A DNA stretch of 38,538 nucleotides from Rhodovibrio sp. (GCA_007127165.1 SKZV01000228.1:1-38538); one strand, 5' to 3'; counted from the stretch's first letter, positions 8,477 through 16,381 are shown. A program made the numbers and translations. The notes: a model not told the origin generated them from the sequence alone.

Positions 8477-10570
8477 TCAGCGCTTGCGCGCCTTCTTGCT
8501 TTTGCCGCGGCCTTTCCCGCCGCCCTTGACGGCGGGATTGCCGCCACGGCGCTGGCCGCTTTGGGGCTCTGCGGGGGGCGTCGCACCCGCCCCGGCTGGC
8601 TCGGCCTCGGGTTCCGCGTCGTGCAGAGGCTGCGAGTCGTCCTCGCCGTTCGCGGCTTGCTGTGCCTTTGCGGGTGCCTCCTCGCCTGATTCGGGCGCGG
8701 TGCCGCCGTTGCCGGGCTTGTCCTCGGTTGCGCCGGTTCCGCCGGTGCCGCCGCCCTCGCCGCTGTCCTTTTGCAGGGACTTGAACCAGTTCCCGCCGAG
8801 CGGCTGCTCCATCTTGCCGCCGATCTGCATTCCGTGGCGGCGCATGATGAAGTACTGCTGGCACACCGTGAGCAGGTTGTTCCAGGTCCAGTAGAGCACC
8901 AAGCCGGCCGGGAACTGCGCCAGCAGGAAGGTGAAGATGATCGGCAGCATCTTGAAGATGCGCGCCTGGATCGGGTCGGGCGGCTGCGGGTTCAGCGAGT
9001 GCTGCACGTACATCGTGAAGCCCATGATGATGGGCAGGATGCCGATGTTCAGCACGTTCAGCAGGCCCAGCTCCGGCACGCCCCAGGGGAACAGCCCGAA
9101 GCCGTTCATGATCGACGTCGGGTCCTGCGCCGAGAGATCCTGAATCCACAGGGCAAAGGGCGCGTGGCGCATTTCGATGGTAACGAAAAGCACCTTGTAG
9201 AGCGCGAAGAAAACCGGAATTTGAATCAGGATCGGCAAACAACCGGACGCCGGGTTCACCTTCTCGTTCTTGTAGAGCGCCATCATCTCCTGGTTCAGGC
9301 GCTGCTTGTCGTCGGCGAAGCGTTCGCGCAGCTTCAGCATTTCCGGCTGTAGCTTGCGCATCTTCGCCATGGACTTGAACGATTTGTTCGCCAGCGGGAA
9401 GAAGATGATCTTGATGATCACCACCAGAATTAGGATGGCGACGCCAAAGTTGCCGGTCAACTTGGCGAAGTAGTCCAGGACCTGGAACAGCGGCTTGGTC
9501 ATGAAGTAGAACCAGCCGAAGTCCACCGCGCGGTCGAAGTTGGCGATCCCGTAGGTGTCGCGGTAGTGGTCGAGGACCGAAACCTCCTTCGCGCCGGCAA
9601 AGAGCCGGGTTGTGCTTTCCACCGTATCGCCGGGCTGCACCCGCTGCGCGTCGTAGAGGACGTCCGTCTGATAGCGGTCCACGCCGCGATCCATCGCGTG
9701 GACGAACCGGCTCTGCACCTGACGATCCTGCTCTGGCACGAGGGTGACCAGCCAGTACTTGTCGGTCATGCCGATCCAGCCACCGGTGCCGGAATGCGTG
9801 ATCGGCCCGTCGTCGCGCAGATCGCTGTAGCTCTTTTCCTCCAAGGTGTCGTTGAAGACGCCCAGGGGCCCCTCGTGAAGAATCCAGAAGCCGAAGGTCG
9901 TCGGGGTCTCGCGCCGCGAGATCAGGCCATAGGGCGCCAGCGACAGCGCCTCCGCCGTTTCGTTATGCACCCGCTGCGTCACGGTGAACATGTAGTCCTC
10001 GTCCACGGCGTAGACGCGCTCGAAGGTCAAGCCCTCGTCGTTCGTCCAACTCAGCGTCACGTCCTGGCCGGGTCGCAGCGTCTCGCGGTCGGCTTCCCAG
10101 ACGGTGTCGCTGGCGGGCAGGCTCATGTCGCCGCCGGTTCCCACCCAACCAAAATCGGCATAGTAGGATTGCGCCGATTCGCGCGGTGACAGCAGGGTGA
10201 TGTTCGGACTGCCAGATTCCATTTCTTCGTGGTAGTCGCGCAGAACGATGTCGTCCACGCGCCCGCCCTGAAGCGAAATGGAGCCCTTGAGCTTCGGCGT
10301 GTCCACCTCGACGCGCGGTGCTTCTTCGAGGATCGCCTCGCGGTCCGGCGCGCCGACCAAGCCGGGCGCCGCATCCGGGACACCGTCACTCGGCGCTTCG
10401 GGTCGATCCAACGCTTCCGGCCGCGGCGTGGTATCTACCTCCTCGGCCGCCTCCTGTTCGGCCATGCGCTCCTGCTCCGCCTCGCGCAGCGGCGCGTGGT
10501 AGAGCATCTCGAAGCCGAGCAGGACGACGACCGAAAATACGATCGCCAGGATCAGGTTGCGCTGTTCCAT
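8477..10570 (-). CDS. yidC: Membrane protein insertase YidC with long basic C-terminal tail
   Basis: YidC inserts and folds inner-membrane proteins, alone or with SecYEG. The N-terminal membrane anchor (about residues 6-24) is followed by a large periplasmic domain and the five-helix core from about residue 350. The groove residue that is Arg in E. coli appears as Lys in IIKIIFFPLANKS. After the last membrane helix a hydrophilic tail of more than 100 residues runs first Gly/Glu/Ala-rich and then strongly basic, ending GKSKKARKR. At 697 residues it is much longer than E. coli YidC (548). Extended basic YidC tails in some marine bacteria are known to bind ribosomes; that role is inferred here. 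yidD ends 4 nt upstream. Confidence 0.96.
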   Translation of the reverse strand: MEQRNLILAIVFSVVVLLGFEMLYHAPLREAEQERMAEQEAAEEVDTTPRPEALDRPEAPSDGVPDAAPGLVGAPDREAILEEAPRVEVDTPKLKGSISLQGGRVDDIVLRDYHEEMESGSPNITLLSPRESAQSYYADFGWVGTGGDMSLPASDTVWEADRETLRPGQDVTLSWTNDEGLTFERVYAVDEDYMFTVTQRVHNETAEALSLAPYGLISRRETPTTFGFWILHEGPLGVFNDTLEEKSYSDLRDDGPITHSGTGGWIGMTDKYWLVTLVPEQDRQVQSRFVHAMDRGVDRYQTDVLYDAQRVQPGDTVESTTRLFAGAKEVSVLDHYRDTYGIANFDRAVDFGWFYFMTKPLFQVLDYFAKLTGNFGVAILILVVIIKIIFFPLANKSFKSMAKMRKLQPEMLKLRERFADDKQRLNQEMMALYKNEKVNPASGCLPILIQIPVFFALYKVLFVTIEMRHAPFALWIQDLSAQDPTSIMNGFGLFPWGVPELGLLNVLNIGILPIIMGFTMYVQHSLNPQPPDPIQARIFKMLPIIFTFLLAQFPAGLVLYWTWNNLLTVCQQYFIMRRHGMQIGGKMEQPLGGNWFKSLQKDSGEGGGTGGTGATEDKPGNGGTAPESGEEAPAKAQQAANGEDDSQPLHDAEPEAEPAGAGATPPAEPQSGQRRGGNPAVKGGGKGRGKSKKARKR

Positions 10571-10574
10571 AGCC

Positions 10575-10916
10575 TCACGCCAGTTCGTTGCGGCCGGACG
10601 CGCGGGACGCGCCGGGCCGGCTCAAGGAGGTGTCGCCGCAGCCGCAGTGCCGGGAATCGGCAGGGCGGTCGGGCACCGGATCGTAGCCCCAGCTTCCCAG
10701 GGGATGACATCGCGAAAGCCGCCGCAGAGTCAGCCAGCCACCGCGCAGCGCGCCGTGAGTTTGGATCGCGGTCAGCGCGTAGTCCGAGCAGGTCGGCTGA
10801 AAGCGGCACCCGCCGGGCGTCATCGCCGAGACGCCCTTGTACAGATAGATCGGCACAAGCAACACCCAGCGCCCCGCACGGGCGGCTGCATGTGCTGCTT
10901 GGCTGCGCTCTGTCAT
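10575..10916 (-). CDS. yidD: Membrane protein insertion efficiency factor YidD
   Basis: YidD is a small peripheral membrane protein that assists YidC-dependent insertion. The signature is clear: P[25 protein letters not shown], then a G-x-LRR..RCHP.G..GYDPVP core with the conserved cysteines. The C-terminus extends beyond the core with a short Cys/Gly/Arg tail. ATG at 10916 has AAGGAAG at good spacing. A GTG at 10934 would overlap the rnpA stop by 4 nt (GTGA) and give six extra residues, so translational coupling to rnpA is possible. Length is 113 residues. Confidence 0.93.
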   Translation of the reverse strand: MTERSQAAHAAARAGRWVLLVPIYLYKGVSAMTPGGCRFQPTCSDYALTAIQTHGALRGGWLTLRRLSRCHPLGSWGYDPVPDRPADSRHCGCGDTSLSRPGASRASGRNELA

Positions 10917-10930
10917 AAATGCGTCTTCCT

Positions 10931-11446
10931 TCACGCGTGGGAAGGCCGGTTTTGGGCCGGCTGTCCTGTCTTTCGGCGGGAGGCTGGCTTCCGGCGCGAG
11001 GCGGGGCCGCCGCGCCGGTCGTCCGATCCCTCGGACCCGCGTTTGGGTTCGTTGAGTTTGCCGACAGCCTGTCGCAGATCGGCCAGCAAGTCGGCGTAAG
11101 GCCGCAAGAGCGTACCCTGGCGGCCGATGATCACATAGTCGAAGCCTGCCCGGCCTGCCTGCGGCAAAACTTCCTTGGCCGCGGCGCGAAGCCGCCGCCG
11201 CACCCGGTTGCGCTTCACCGCATTACCGACCTTGCGCGAAACCGTTATGCCCAGACGGATCGGCGGTTCTTGGCCGTCCGACTCCGACTGGAGTTCTTCG
11301 CAGTGTTCTCCACCCACCGATTGGCCGTCGGCCGTCGGGCAGCGGGGCAGGGCTTGCAAGACGAGGCCGGGCGTCACCCACTTACGGCCGCTTCCAGCCG
11401 CGCGCAGGTATTCGCGCCGCTTGGTTAGGCGGTCGAGGGTAGCCAC
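10931..11446 (-). CDS. rnpA: Ribonuclease P protein component
   Basis: RnpA is the protein subunit of RNase P, which matures the 5' ends of tRNAs. The diagnostic RNR region is present as [19 protein letters not shown], and the N-terminus [17 protein letters not shown] is typical. At 171 residues it is longer than the E. coli protein (119). The excess is an acidic insert between the first strands (about residues 35-62, with [18 protein letters not shown]) and a basic, low-complexity C-terminal tail ([13 protein letters not shown]). The start is a GTG at 11446. It lies 25 nt downstream of rpmH. Confidence 0.94.
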   Translation of the reverse strand: MATLDRLTKRREYLRAAGSGRKWVTPGLVLQALPRCPTADGQSVGGEHCEELQSESDGQEPPIRLGITVSRKVGNAVKRNRVRRRLRAAAKEVLPQAGRAGFDYVIIGRQGTLLRPYADLLADLRQAVGKLNEPKRGSEGSDDRRGGPASRRKPASRRKTGQPAQNRPSHA

Positions 11447-11471
11447 GGCACGCGCTTGGCCGCTCAGGGTC

Positions 11472-11609
11472 TTAAGCGCTCAGGCGCTTCCGGCCAATGC
11501 GGCGGCGGTTGTTGATAACCCGGCGCCCGCCGACGGTCGCCATCCGGGCACGAAATCCATGACGACGCTTGCGGACAAGCACGCTGGGCTGAAAGGTACG
11601 CTTGGTCAC
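11472..11609 (-). CDS. rpmH: 50S ribosomal protein L34
   Basis: Translating the minus strand from the GTG at 11609 gives 45 residues: VTKRTFQPS at the start (initiator Met in the cell), [18 protein letters not shown] in the middle and RIGRKRLSA at the end, a textbook L34. The upstream ATG at 11614 is out of frame, so the GTG start is forced. It is the first gene of the operon with rnpA, yidD, yidC, engB and argB, behind a strong promoter. Confidence 0.97.
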   Translation of the reverse strand: MTKRTFQPSVLVRKRRHGFRARMATVGGRRVINNRRRIGRKRLSA

Positions 11610-11654
11610 GGCATATACTCCGATTTCTCGCCGACTGCTATCTATTGCGTGTGG

Positions 11655-11683
11655 GGTATAAGCAGCCCTCGGCCTCGTGTCAA
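11655..11683 (-). promoter_or_regulatory. Sigma70-type promoter of the rpmH operon
   Basis: On the minus strand a perfect -35 TTGACA (11678-11683) is followed by a 17-bp spacer and a -10 TATACC (11655-11660). The start of transcription would fall near 11648, leaving a leader of about 40 nt before rpmH. This is the best promoter match in the window and suits a highly expressed ribosomal gene. Confidence 0.75.
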
Positions 11684-11944
11684 CGAAACCGGCGACTCCA
11701 CCGTGGCACTCTAGCCTGCTTTTCTCGTCCCCGGCCCCGACAAACGGTTAAGCGGCCGCCGTTACGCGGAAAATGCGTGCGCCGGACGCGAGGGTCACAG
11801 TCCACTGACGCAGCCTTGATTTGGTTTGTCAATGCCTGCTGCTACATCGTGCGTCGACGGTAACGGGTACAACGTGGCTCGAATGGGGCGGCTCGGATCG
11901 GAATGCGATCGAAAACGGGCGCGACGAAGGGGGAGCTTCGGACC

Positions 11945-12158
11945 ATGAGCGAAACCAAGACCGGCCTCGAGATGCCGGTGACGTCGGTCCGGCCCCACAC
12001 TGGCGCGGCGGAGAAAGGCGTCCGGCTGCGCCGGTTTTCGCCGAAGTTTCGCGATCGCGACGGTATTTGCCCTGTTCTTCCTGCTGCGCCTGGCGGTGCC
12101 GACGCTGGTGCCGGTCATTTTTAAGAGGGTGCGCGCGCGGCGCATCCCACAAGACTGA
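11945..12158 (+). pseudogene. Possible small one-helix membrane protein interrupted by a frameshift
   Basis: An ATG at 11945 follows GGGGGAG at a 9-nt spacing and begins MSETKTGLEMPV. In this frame the sense is lost around 12045 and it stops at 12124. In the frame one base later, 12048-12158 encodes FAIATVFALFFLLRLAVP and then a basic tail ending RRIPQD, a plausible membrane helix with positive-inside end, but that frame has no start codon of its own. Removing one base near 12045 would fuse both parts into a coherent protein of about 70 residues. It may be a pseudogene, a sequencing error or chance. It lies 70 nt before the flavoprotein gene. No family is recognised. Confidence 0.33.
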
Positions 12159-12227
12159 GGGGCGGGCTTTCCGAGCCTTCGTGCTGTATTTTCGGAACAT
12201 TGAATCAAAAGGACTGAGCGACACGAC

Positions 12228-13652
12228 ATGACAGAGACACTCACGCCCGACCTTTGCATCATCGGGGCCGGTTCCGCCGGTCTTTCGATTGCGGCGGGGG
12301 CTCAGCAGATGGGCGCAGACTGCGTATTGATCGAGCGCCATCGCATGGGCGGAGATTGCCTGAACTACGGCTGCGTGCCGTCCAAGGCGCTGCTGGCCGC
12401 GTCGAAGGCTGCGCGCTGCGGCGCTTCCGCGAAGAAGTACGGCGTCGACTATCAAGCGCCGCAGGTCGATTTCCGGCGGGTGCACGATCATGTGCAGGGC
12501 GTCATCGCGGGTATCGCGCCGATGGACTCGGTGGAGCGTTTCGAGGAGCTCGGCGTGAGGGTCCTGCAAGGGGAAGGGCGTTTCTCCGACCCGCGTACGG
12601 TGCAGGTGAACGGCACGGCGGTGAACGCGCGGCGCTTCGTCCTCGCGACCGGTTCCAGCGCGTTCGTGCCGCCGATCCCCGGACTGGACCGGACGCCCTA
12701 CCTGACGAACGAGACGGTGTTCGACCTGACGGAACTGCCGGAACACCTGATCGTCGTCGGCGGCGGTCCTATCGGTACCGAACTCGGGCAAGCCTTTGCG
12801 CGGCTGGGCGCGCGGGTGACGATCGTGGAAATGGGCAGCCTTCTGCCGCAGGACGACCCGGAGATGGTGGACGTCCTGCGCCAGCAGCTTCGCAACGACG
12901 GCATCGACTTGCGCGAAGGTGCTCAGGTCACGCAGGCCGCACCGGAGGGCAACGGCGTGCGCGTCACGCTGCGCCGTCACGACGAGGAGGAAGGCCTGCG
13001 CGGCAGCCACCTGCTGATCGCTGCCGGTCGCCGCCCGGTCCTGGATGGGCTGGGTCTGGAAGAGGCGGGAATCGAGCGCAAGAACGGCGTTCTGGTGCTG
13101 GACCGGCGCCTGCGCACCAGCAACCGCCGCGTCTTCGCAGCCGGGGACACGGCGGGCGGGCCGATGTTTACCCACGTCGCCGGGTATCACTCGGGCGTCG
13201 TCATCAAGAACGCACTGTTCCGGCTTCCCGCGAAGGTGGACCACAGCGCCGTCCCCTGGGTCACCTACACGAGTCCCGAGGTCTCTCACGTCGGCATGAC
13301 CGAGAGCGCGGCGCGCGAACTTCACGGCGAGGTCGAGGTGCTGCGCTGGCCCTTTGCGGAGAACGACAGGGCGCGGAGCGAACGCCAGACCGATGGCCTG
13401 GTCAAGGCGGTGGTCGGCAAGCGCGGCCATGTGCTGGGCTGCTCCATCGTGGGGGAGCACGCCGGGGAGTTGCTGTATCCCTGGATCATGGCAGTGCAGA
13501 ACAAGATGAAGATCGGCACCATCGCGCAGATGATCGCACCCTACCCGACGCTGGGCGAAGCCTCGAAGCGCGCGGCCGGAACCTATTATACGCCAAAGCT
13601 GTTTTCGAACCGGACCAGGCGGATCGTTCGCTTTCTGGCACGATTTGGATAG
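12228..13652 (+). CDS. Class I pyridine nucleotide-disulfide oxidoreductase (dihydrolipoamide dehydrogenase/mercuric reductase-like)
   Basis: The 474-residue flavoprotein has an FAD-binding GxGxxG near residue 13 (IIGAGSAGLS), the redox disulfide GGDCLNYGCVPSK (C44, C49), a second dinucleotide motif (VVGGGPIGTE) near residue 180 and an FAD-contacting VFAAGD near residue 305. The C-terminal dimerisation domain ends in APYPTLGEASKRAA, where true dihydrolipoamide dehydrogenases have the catalytic His-x-x-x-x-Glu (HPTxxE). The base position is Tyr here, as in mercuric-reductase-like proteins, but the MerA C-terminal cysteine pair and N-terminal HMA domain are absent. The substrate is therefore unknown. 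The ATG at 12228 is used. It is not near other 2-oxoacid dehydrogenase or mer genes. Confidence 0.88.
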   Translation: MTETLTPDLCIIGAGSAGLSIAAGAQQMGADCVLIERHRMGGDCLNYGCVPSKALLAASKAARCGASAKKYGVDYQAPQVDFRRVHDHVQGVIAGIAPMDSVERFEELGVRVLQGEGRFSDPRTVQVNGTAVNARRFVLATGSSAFVPPIPGLDRTPYLTNETVFDLTELPEHLIVVGGGPIGTELGQAFARLGARVTIVEMGSLLPQDDPEMVDVLRQQLRNDGIDLREGAQVTQAAPEGNGVRVTLRRHDEEEGLRGSHLLIAAGRRPVLDGLGLEEAGIERKNGVLVLDRRLRTSNRRVFAAGDTAGGPMFTHVAGYHSGVVIKNALFRLPAKVDHSAVPWVTYTSPEVSHVGMTESAARELHGEVEVLRWPFAENDRARSERQTDGLVKAVVGKRGHVLGCSIVGEHAGELLYPWIMAVQNKMKIGTIAQMIAPYPTLGEASKRAAGTYYTPKLFSNRTRRIVRFLARFG

Positions 13653-13990
13653 CGGCGGGAGGGACAAGGGGCGCGGCGCGGCGGTTTCCGCGACCTTCTG
13701 TCGAGTTCTCCAATCCGGGGTAAGCAGGAAGTTTTCACGCAAAAGTGACTTCTGCTTGGGCTCGGCCGCTCTGGTCAGGCGAGGCAAATTGTCGCAGGAT
13801 GGTTAATACAAGGACCGTTCCGGCACGAGATACTCCCCTTCATGGTGTCGCTCGGGTCCAGGGTCTTTGGCCTCTGGCGGGGATTTAGCCCGATGCTATC
13901 GGATCTTAGGGTGCGGTGCCACTCTTGCGCACCGCGTAGGTGCCAGCGCCGAAACAAGAACGTATTCTGATTCAACAGGGAGCTATCGAG
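13653..13990. other. 338-nt gap before the cysteine-repeat gene, with two hairpins
   Basis: There is no convincing gene. A hairpin at 13723-13756 (AGCAGGAAG..., closing with CTTCTGCT, with an inner TCAC/GTGA stem) could end the flavoprotein transcript, although no T-run follows. A second hairpin at 13913-13935 (GCGGTGC, nine-base loop, GCACCGC) lies in the leader or promoter region of the cysteine-repeat gene and could be regulatory. I see no clear -35/-10 pair. Confidence 0.4.
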
Positions 13991-14194
13991 ATGTGGAAAG
14001 AAGCTGCAATCGCCTTCAGTGTCGCCGGTCTGGCCAGTGGTATGGCCGCGCTGCCAACGGCGGAAGCAAAGACGGTCGACACCTCGGTTCAGGTGGCGTG
14101 TTCTCCGTGCGATCCCTGTGCGCCGTGCGACCCGTGTGCGCCGTGCGACCCTTGCGCGCCGTGTGATCCCTGCAGCCCTTGCGCGCCTGAGTAA
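13991..14194 (+). CDS. Small exported protein with (C-x-P) period-3 cysteine repeat
   Basis: The 67-residue product has a predicted signal peptide (hydrophobic [17 protein letters not shown], cleavage likely after AEA at about residue 26). The mature part is short and ends in a repeat [12 protein letters not shown]... with ten cysteines at residues 37-64, one every third residue, and Pro before each following Cys. At DNA level this is an 18-nt tandem unit of about four copies plus a partial copy (14099-14188), with third-base differences. Regular CxxC spacing suggests metal or heme-metal binding, or disulfide stacking, in the periplasm; this is inference. Similar Cys-Asn-Pro repeat proteins occur in other proteobacteria. 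The start ATG follows CAGGGAG at good spacing; a GTG at 13940 is less likely. Confidence 0.72.
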   Translation: MWKEAAIAFSVAGLASGMAALPTAEAKTVDTSVQVACSPCDPCAPCDPCAPCDPCAPCDPCSPCAPE

Positions 14195-14213
14195 CACTTT
14201 GCGCTAGGCTGAC

Positions 14214-14276
14214 GCCGCCGGCGCCCTTGCGGGTGTCGGCGGCCAGCTTGGCTTTTCCGAGCCAGCTTGAATTTTT
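14214..14276 (+). terminator. Tandem hairpins after the cysteine-repeat gene
   Basis: A 13-bp stem with two G-U pairs (14214-14226 with 14231-14243, loop TTGC) is followed by a smaller stem (14245-14253 with 14260-14267) and then by TGAATTTTT. The second hairpin with its T-run resembles a weak Rho-independent terminator 50-80 nt after the stop codon. Confidence 0.5.
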
Positions 14277-14421
14277 GCGGGGAAGCCGGGAGAGATTTGA
14301 GGCGCGTACGGCACGCGGTTGGGCCATCGCACAGCTTCGCTCCGGAATCTTCAATATTTCGCCTATGAAGTTTGTTCTATACGGAGGACACCCCTGAAAA
14401 GCGGTGTTATACTCCGACGGT

Positions 14422-15870
14422 ATGATCACACGCTCGCTTCGCCCACCGCCCATGGCAAAGGGCCTTTCCGCCCGTCTGCTCGTCTTGACGATTTTTTTCG
14501 TCATGCTGGCGGAGGTGCTGATATACGTGCCGTCGATTGCCCGCTACCGCGCGACCTTTCTGGAAGAGCGGTTGGTTAACGCGCATTTGGCGGTTCTGGC
14601 GCTCGAAGCCGCTCCGGAAGTCGAGTTGACCGAAGAGTTCGAAGAGGAATTGCTTCGAAACGTCGGCGTCTTTTCCATTGCGTTGAGCAAGCCGGACAAA
14701 GGCGAATTGCTCCTTGCGCGAACTGTGCCGCGCAGTGTCGACGTGACTTACGACCTACGCGATGTCGGGCCCTTCGAATTGGTCTACGATGCTTTCGATA
14801 CGCTTCTCGGGTCGGATTACCGCTTGATGCGGGTGATCGGAAATTCCAAGCGCGATCCGGAGGCGACGGTTGAAGTGATCCTCGATCAACGTCCCCTCTA
14901 CGCTTCGATGCTTGGCTATTCCGAGCGAATCCTGGTGCTCTCGCTCATCATCTCGTTGATAACGGCGGCGCTGGTGTATCTCAGCCTGCACATTTTGCTG
15001 GTACGGCCGATGCGCCGGATGACCGATAGCATGACGCGATTCCGGGAGAACCCTGAAGAAGTTCAAAACCGTATCGTCCCCTCCACGCGCAGCGACGAGG
15101 TGGGGGTGGCGGAGCATGAGCTTGCGGCGATGCAGGCGCGGATCGCGGGCGCTCTGCATCAAAAAACCCGGCTTGCCGCGCTGGGTATCGCGGTCACGAA
15201 AATAAACCATGATCTGAGAAACATTCTGGCGACCGCGCGGCTGGTATCCGACAGCCTGAGCGACAGCGAGGATCCAGACGTTCGCCGAATCGCGCCCACG
15301 CTGGTGAAGTCGATCGACCGCGCGGTCAATCTCTGCGCCCAGACCTTGAACTTCAGCCGTGAAGGCCCGCCGGACCTGAGTCTCGAGACGTTCGATCTTT
15401 CCGAGCTCGTGGAAGAGGTCGGGCAGTCGTTACCCGCCGCCGCCACGGGAGAGCAGGCTTGGCGCAACCGGGTGCCGCAGGGGATGACCCTCGATGCCGA
15501 CCGCGCTCAACTCTTCCGCGTGTTCGCCAATCTCGGGCATAACGCGATCGAGGCGGGGGCCTCCTGCGTCGATGTCACCAGTGAATACGAAGCTGAAGCG
15601 GTGCGAATCACCGTTGCCGACGACGGCCCCGGCCTGCCGCCGCGCGCCCGCGACACTCTATTCCAGCCCTTCGCCGGTACGGTAAAGCAGGACGGAAGCG
15701 GCCTTGGCCTTGCCATCTCGCGCGATCTTGCGCGCGCGCATGGCGGCGACATCGCATTGGTGGAGAGTACGGGGGCGGGAACGACGTTCCGCATCGTCCT
15801 GCCTCGCCAGTCACGGCAGGTGAGTTCCGCGCGACCCAAAAGCGCGCCACGCCGCGTGGCTGCCCTATGA
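14422..15870 (+). CDS. Membrane sensor histidine kinase (orphan)
   Basis: The 482-residue kinase has a first membrane helix at about 18-39, a periplasmic sensing region to about 168, a second helix at 169-193, a HAMP linker, and a kinase core. The phospho-acceptor is His263 in KINHDLRN; the ATP domain shows the N box (NLGHNAIEAG), G1 (DDGPGLP) and G2 (GSGLGLAIS) motifs. No response-regulator gene is adjacent, so the partner is unknown. The ATG at 14422 is chosen; no start has a good ribosome site, and a GTG at 14404 or the ATG at 14452 is possible. The cysteine-repeat gene lies just upstream in the same direction, but hairpins separate them. Confidence 0.9.
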   Translation: MITRSLRPPPMAKGLSARLLVLTIFFVMLAEVLIYVPSIARYRATFLEERLVNAHLAVLALEAAPEVELTEEFEEELLRNVGVFSIALSKPDKGELLLARTVPRSVDVTYDLRDVGPFELVYDAFDTLLGSDYRLMRVIGNSKRDPEATVEVILDQRPLYASMLGYSERILVLSLIISLITAALVYLSLHILLVRPMRRMTDSMTRFRENPEEVQNRIVPSTRSDEVGVAEHELAAMQARIAGALHQKTRLAALGIAVTKINHDLRNILATARLVSDSLSDSEDPDVRRIAPTLVKSIDRAVNLCAQTLNFSREGPPDLSLETFDLSELVEEVGQSLPAAATGEQAWRNRVPQGMTLDADRAQLFRVFANLGHNAIEAGASCVDVTSEYEAEAVRITVADDGPGLPPRARDTLFQPFAGTVKQDGSGLGLAISRDLARAHGGDIALVESTGAGTTFRIVLPRQSRQVSSARPKSAPRRVAAL

Positions 15871-15894
15871 ACGGGGATAAGTTGCACGAGCGGA

Positions 15895-15908
15895 TTGATT
15901 CACGTCAA
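15895..15908 (+). promoter_or_regulatory. FNR/FixK-like box
   Basis: TTGATTCACGTCAA matches the FNR/FixK consensus TTGAT-N4-ATCAA at nine of ten defined positions. A TAACTT hexamer at 15932-15937 sits where a -10 element would be if the box were centred at about -41.5, the classic activating position. The next gene downstream is the small membrane protein at 16010. Oxygen- or redox-responsive control is inferred. Confidence 0.5.
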
Positions 15909-16009
15909 TGCGGCTTTCGCTTTGCGCTGGGTAACTTTACGGTCATCGGCGGAGGCCAAATGATAAACGGTACAGGCATCGGACGGATCAGGGAAAAGGG
16001 GGAAGCGCG

Positions 16010-16246
16010 ATGGGCGTGACGGGAAGGATTATCGCGGGCAGCCTTGCAGGGCTCCTCGCGCTGCTCGGTTTGTTTTTCTCCGCCAATGCCATCGACGGCG
16101 GGATTTATTACAGCGGGCTGCTGATCTTCGTGACGATGGTCAGCTACATCGGCTATCTGGTGAAGCGGCAGATCGCCGAAGGCGAGGCAGCTCATCGGGC
16201 GAGCGCCGCGGGAGAGGTTGAAGCGGAAGGATCGCGCCGGAGCTAA
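16010..16246 (+). CDS. Small two-helix membrane protein, unknown function
   Basis: The 78-residue protein has two hydrophobic helices (about residues 5-27, GRIIAGSLAGLLALLGLFFSANA, shown here only in outline; and about 33-50, ending near YIGYLVKRQ) and a charged cytoplasmic tail ending GSRRS. Small proteins of this look are widespread in alphaproteobacteria without assigned function. ATG at 16010 follows AAAAGGGGGAAG. An FNR/FixK-like box lies about 100 nt upstream, suggesting induction under low oxygen. It converges with the phasin gene, whose terminator lies between them. I do not recognise a named family. Confidence 0.7.
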   Translation: MGVTGRIIAGSLAGLLALLGLFFSANAIDGGIYYSGLLIFVTMVSYIGYLVKRQIAEGEAAHRASAAGEVEAEGSRRS

Positions 16247-16295
16247 AGCGTGTGACGGCCGTTGCGCGGTCGCGCGTTTTCCCGGACAGCACCAC

Positions 16296-16327
16296 AAAAA
16301 AACCGCCGGTAAAGGTTTTACCGGCGG
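16296..16327 (-). terminator. Rho-independent terminator of the phasin gene
   Basis: On the minus strand the 11-bp stem CCGCCGGTAAA/TTTACCGGCGG with a three-base loop (stem 16303-16327) is followed by seven T residues (16296-16302). It sits 55 nt after the phasin stop codon and is a textbook intrinsic terminator. Confidence 0.93.
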
Positions 16328-16381
16328 CTCCTTTGCGTTTTCACGCGGCATCGGACATGCCGCGTAGCGAGTGGTTGCACG

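Larger units (their letters stand above)
11610..12227. other. 618-nt gap between rpmH and flavoprotein gene
   Basis: This gap holds the rpmH promoter on the minus strand (11655-11683) and a candidate frameshifted small membrane-protein gene on the plus strand (11945-12158), both listed separately. I see no tRNA, repeat array or convincing terminator in the remainder. Long minus-strand frames across it are antisense shadows. Confidence 0.6.

Noticed and set aside
12228-13652. Assignment as mercuric reductase (MerA)
   Set aside because: No C-terminal cysteine pair, no HMA domain and no mer neighbours.
11829-13787. 652-residue minus-strand open frame
   Set aside because: Antisense of the flavoprotein gene; no recognisable domain and shadow-like composition.
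14099-14188. CRISPR-like or minisatellite array
   Set aside because: The 18-nt units are in frame, lack spacers and encode a regular Cys-Pro peptide; it is a coding repeat.
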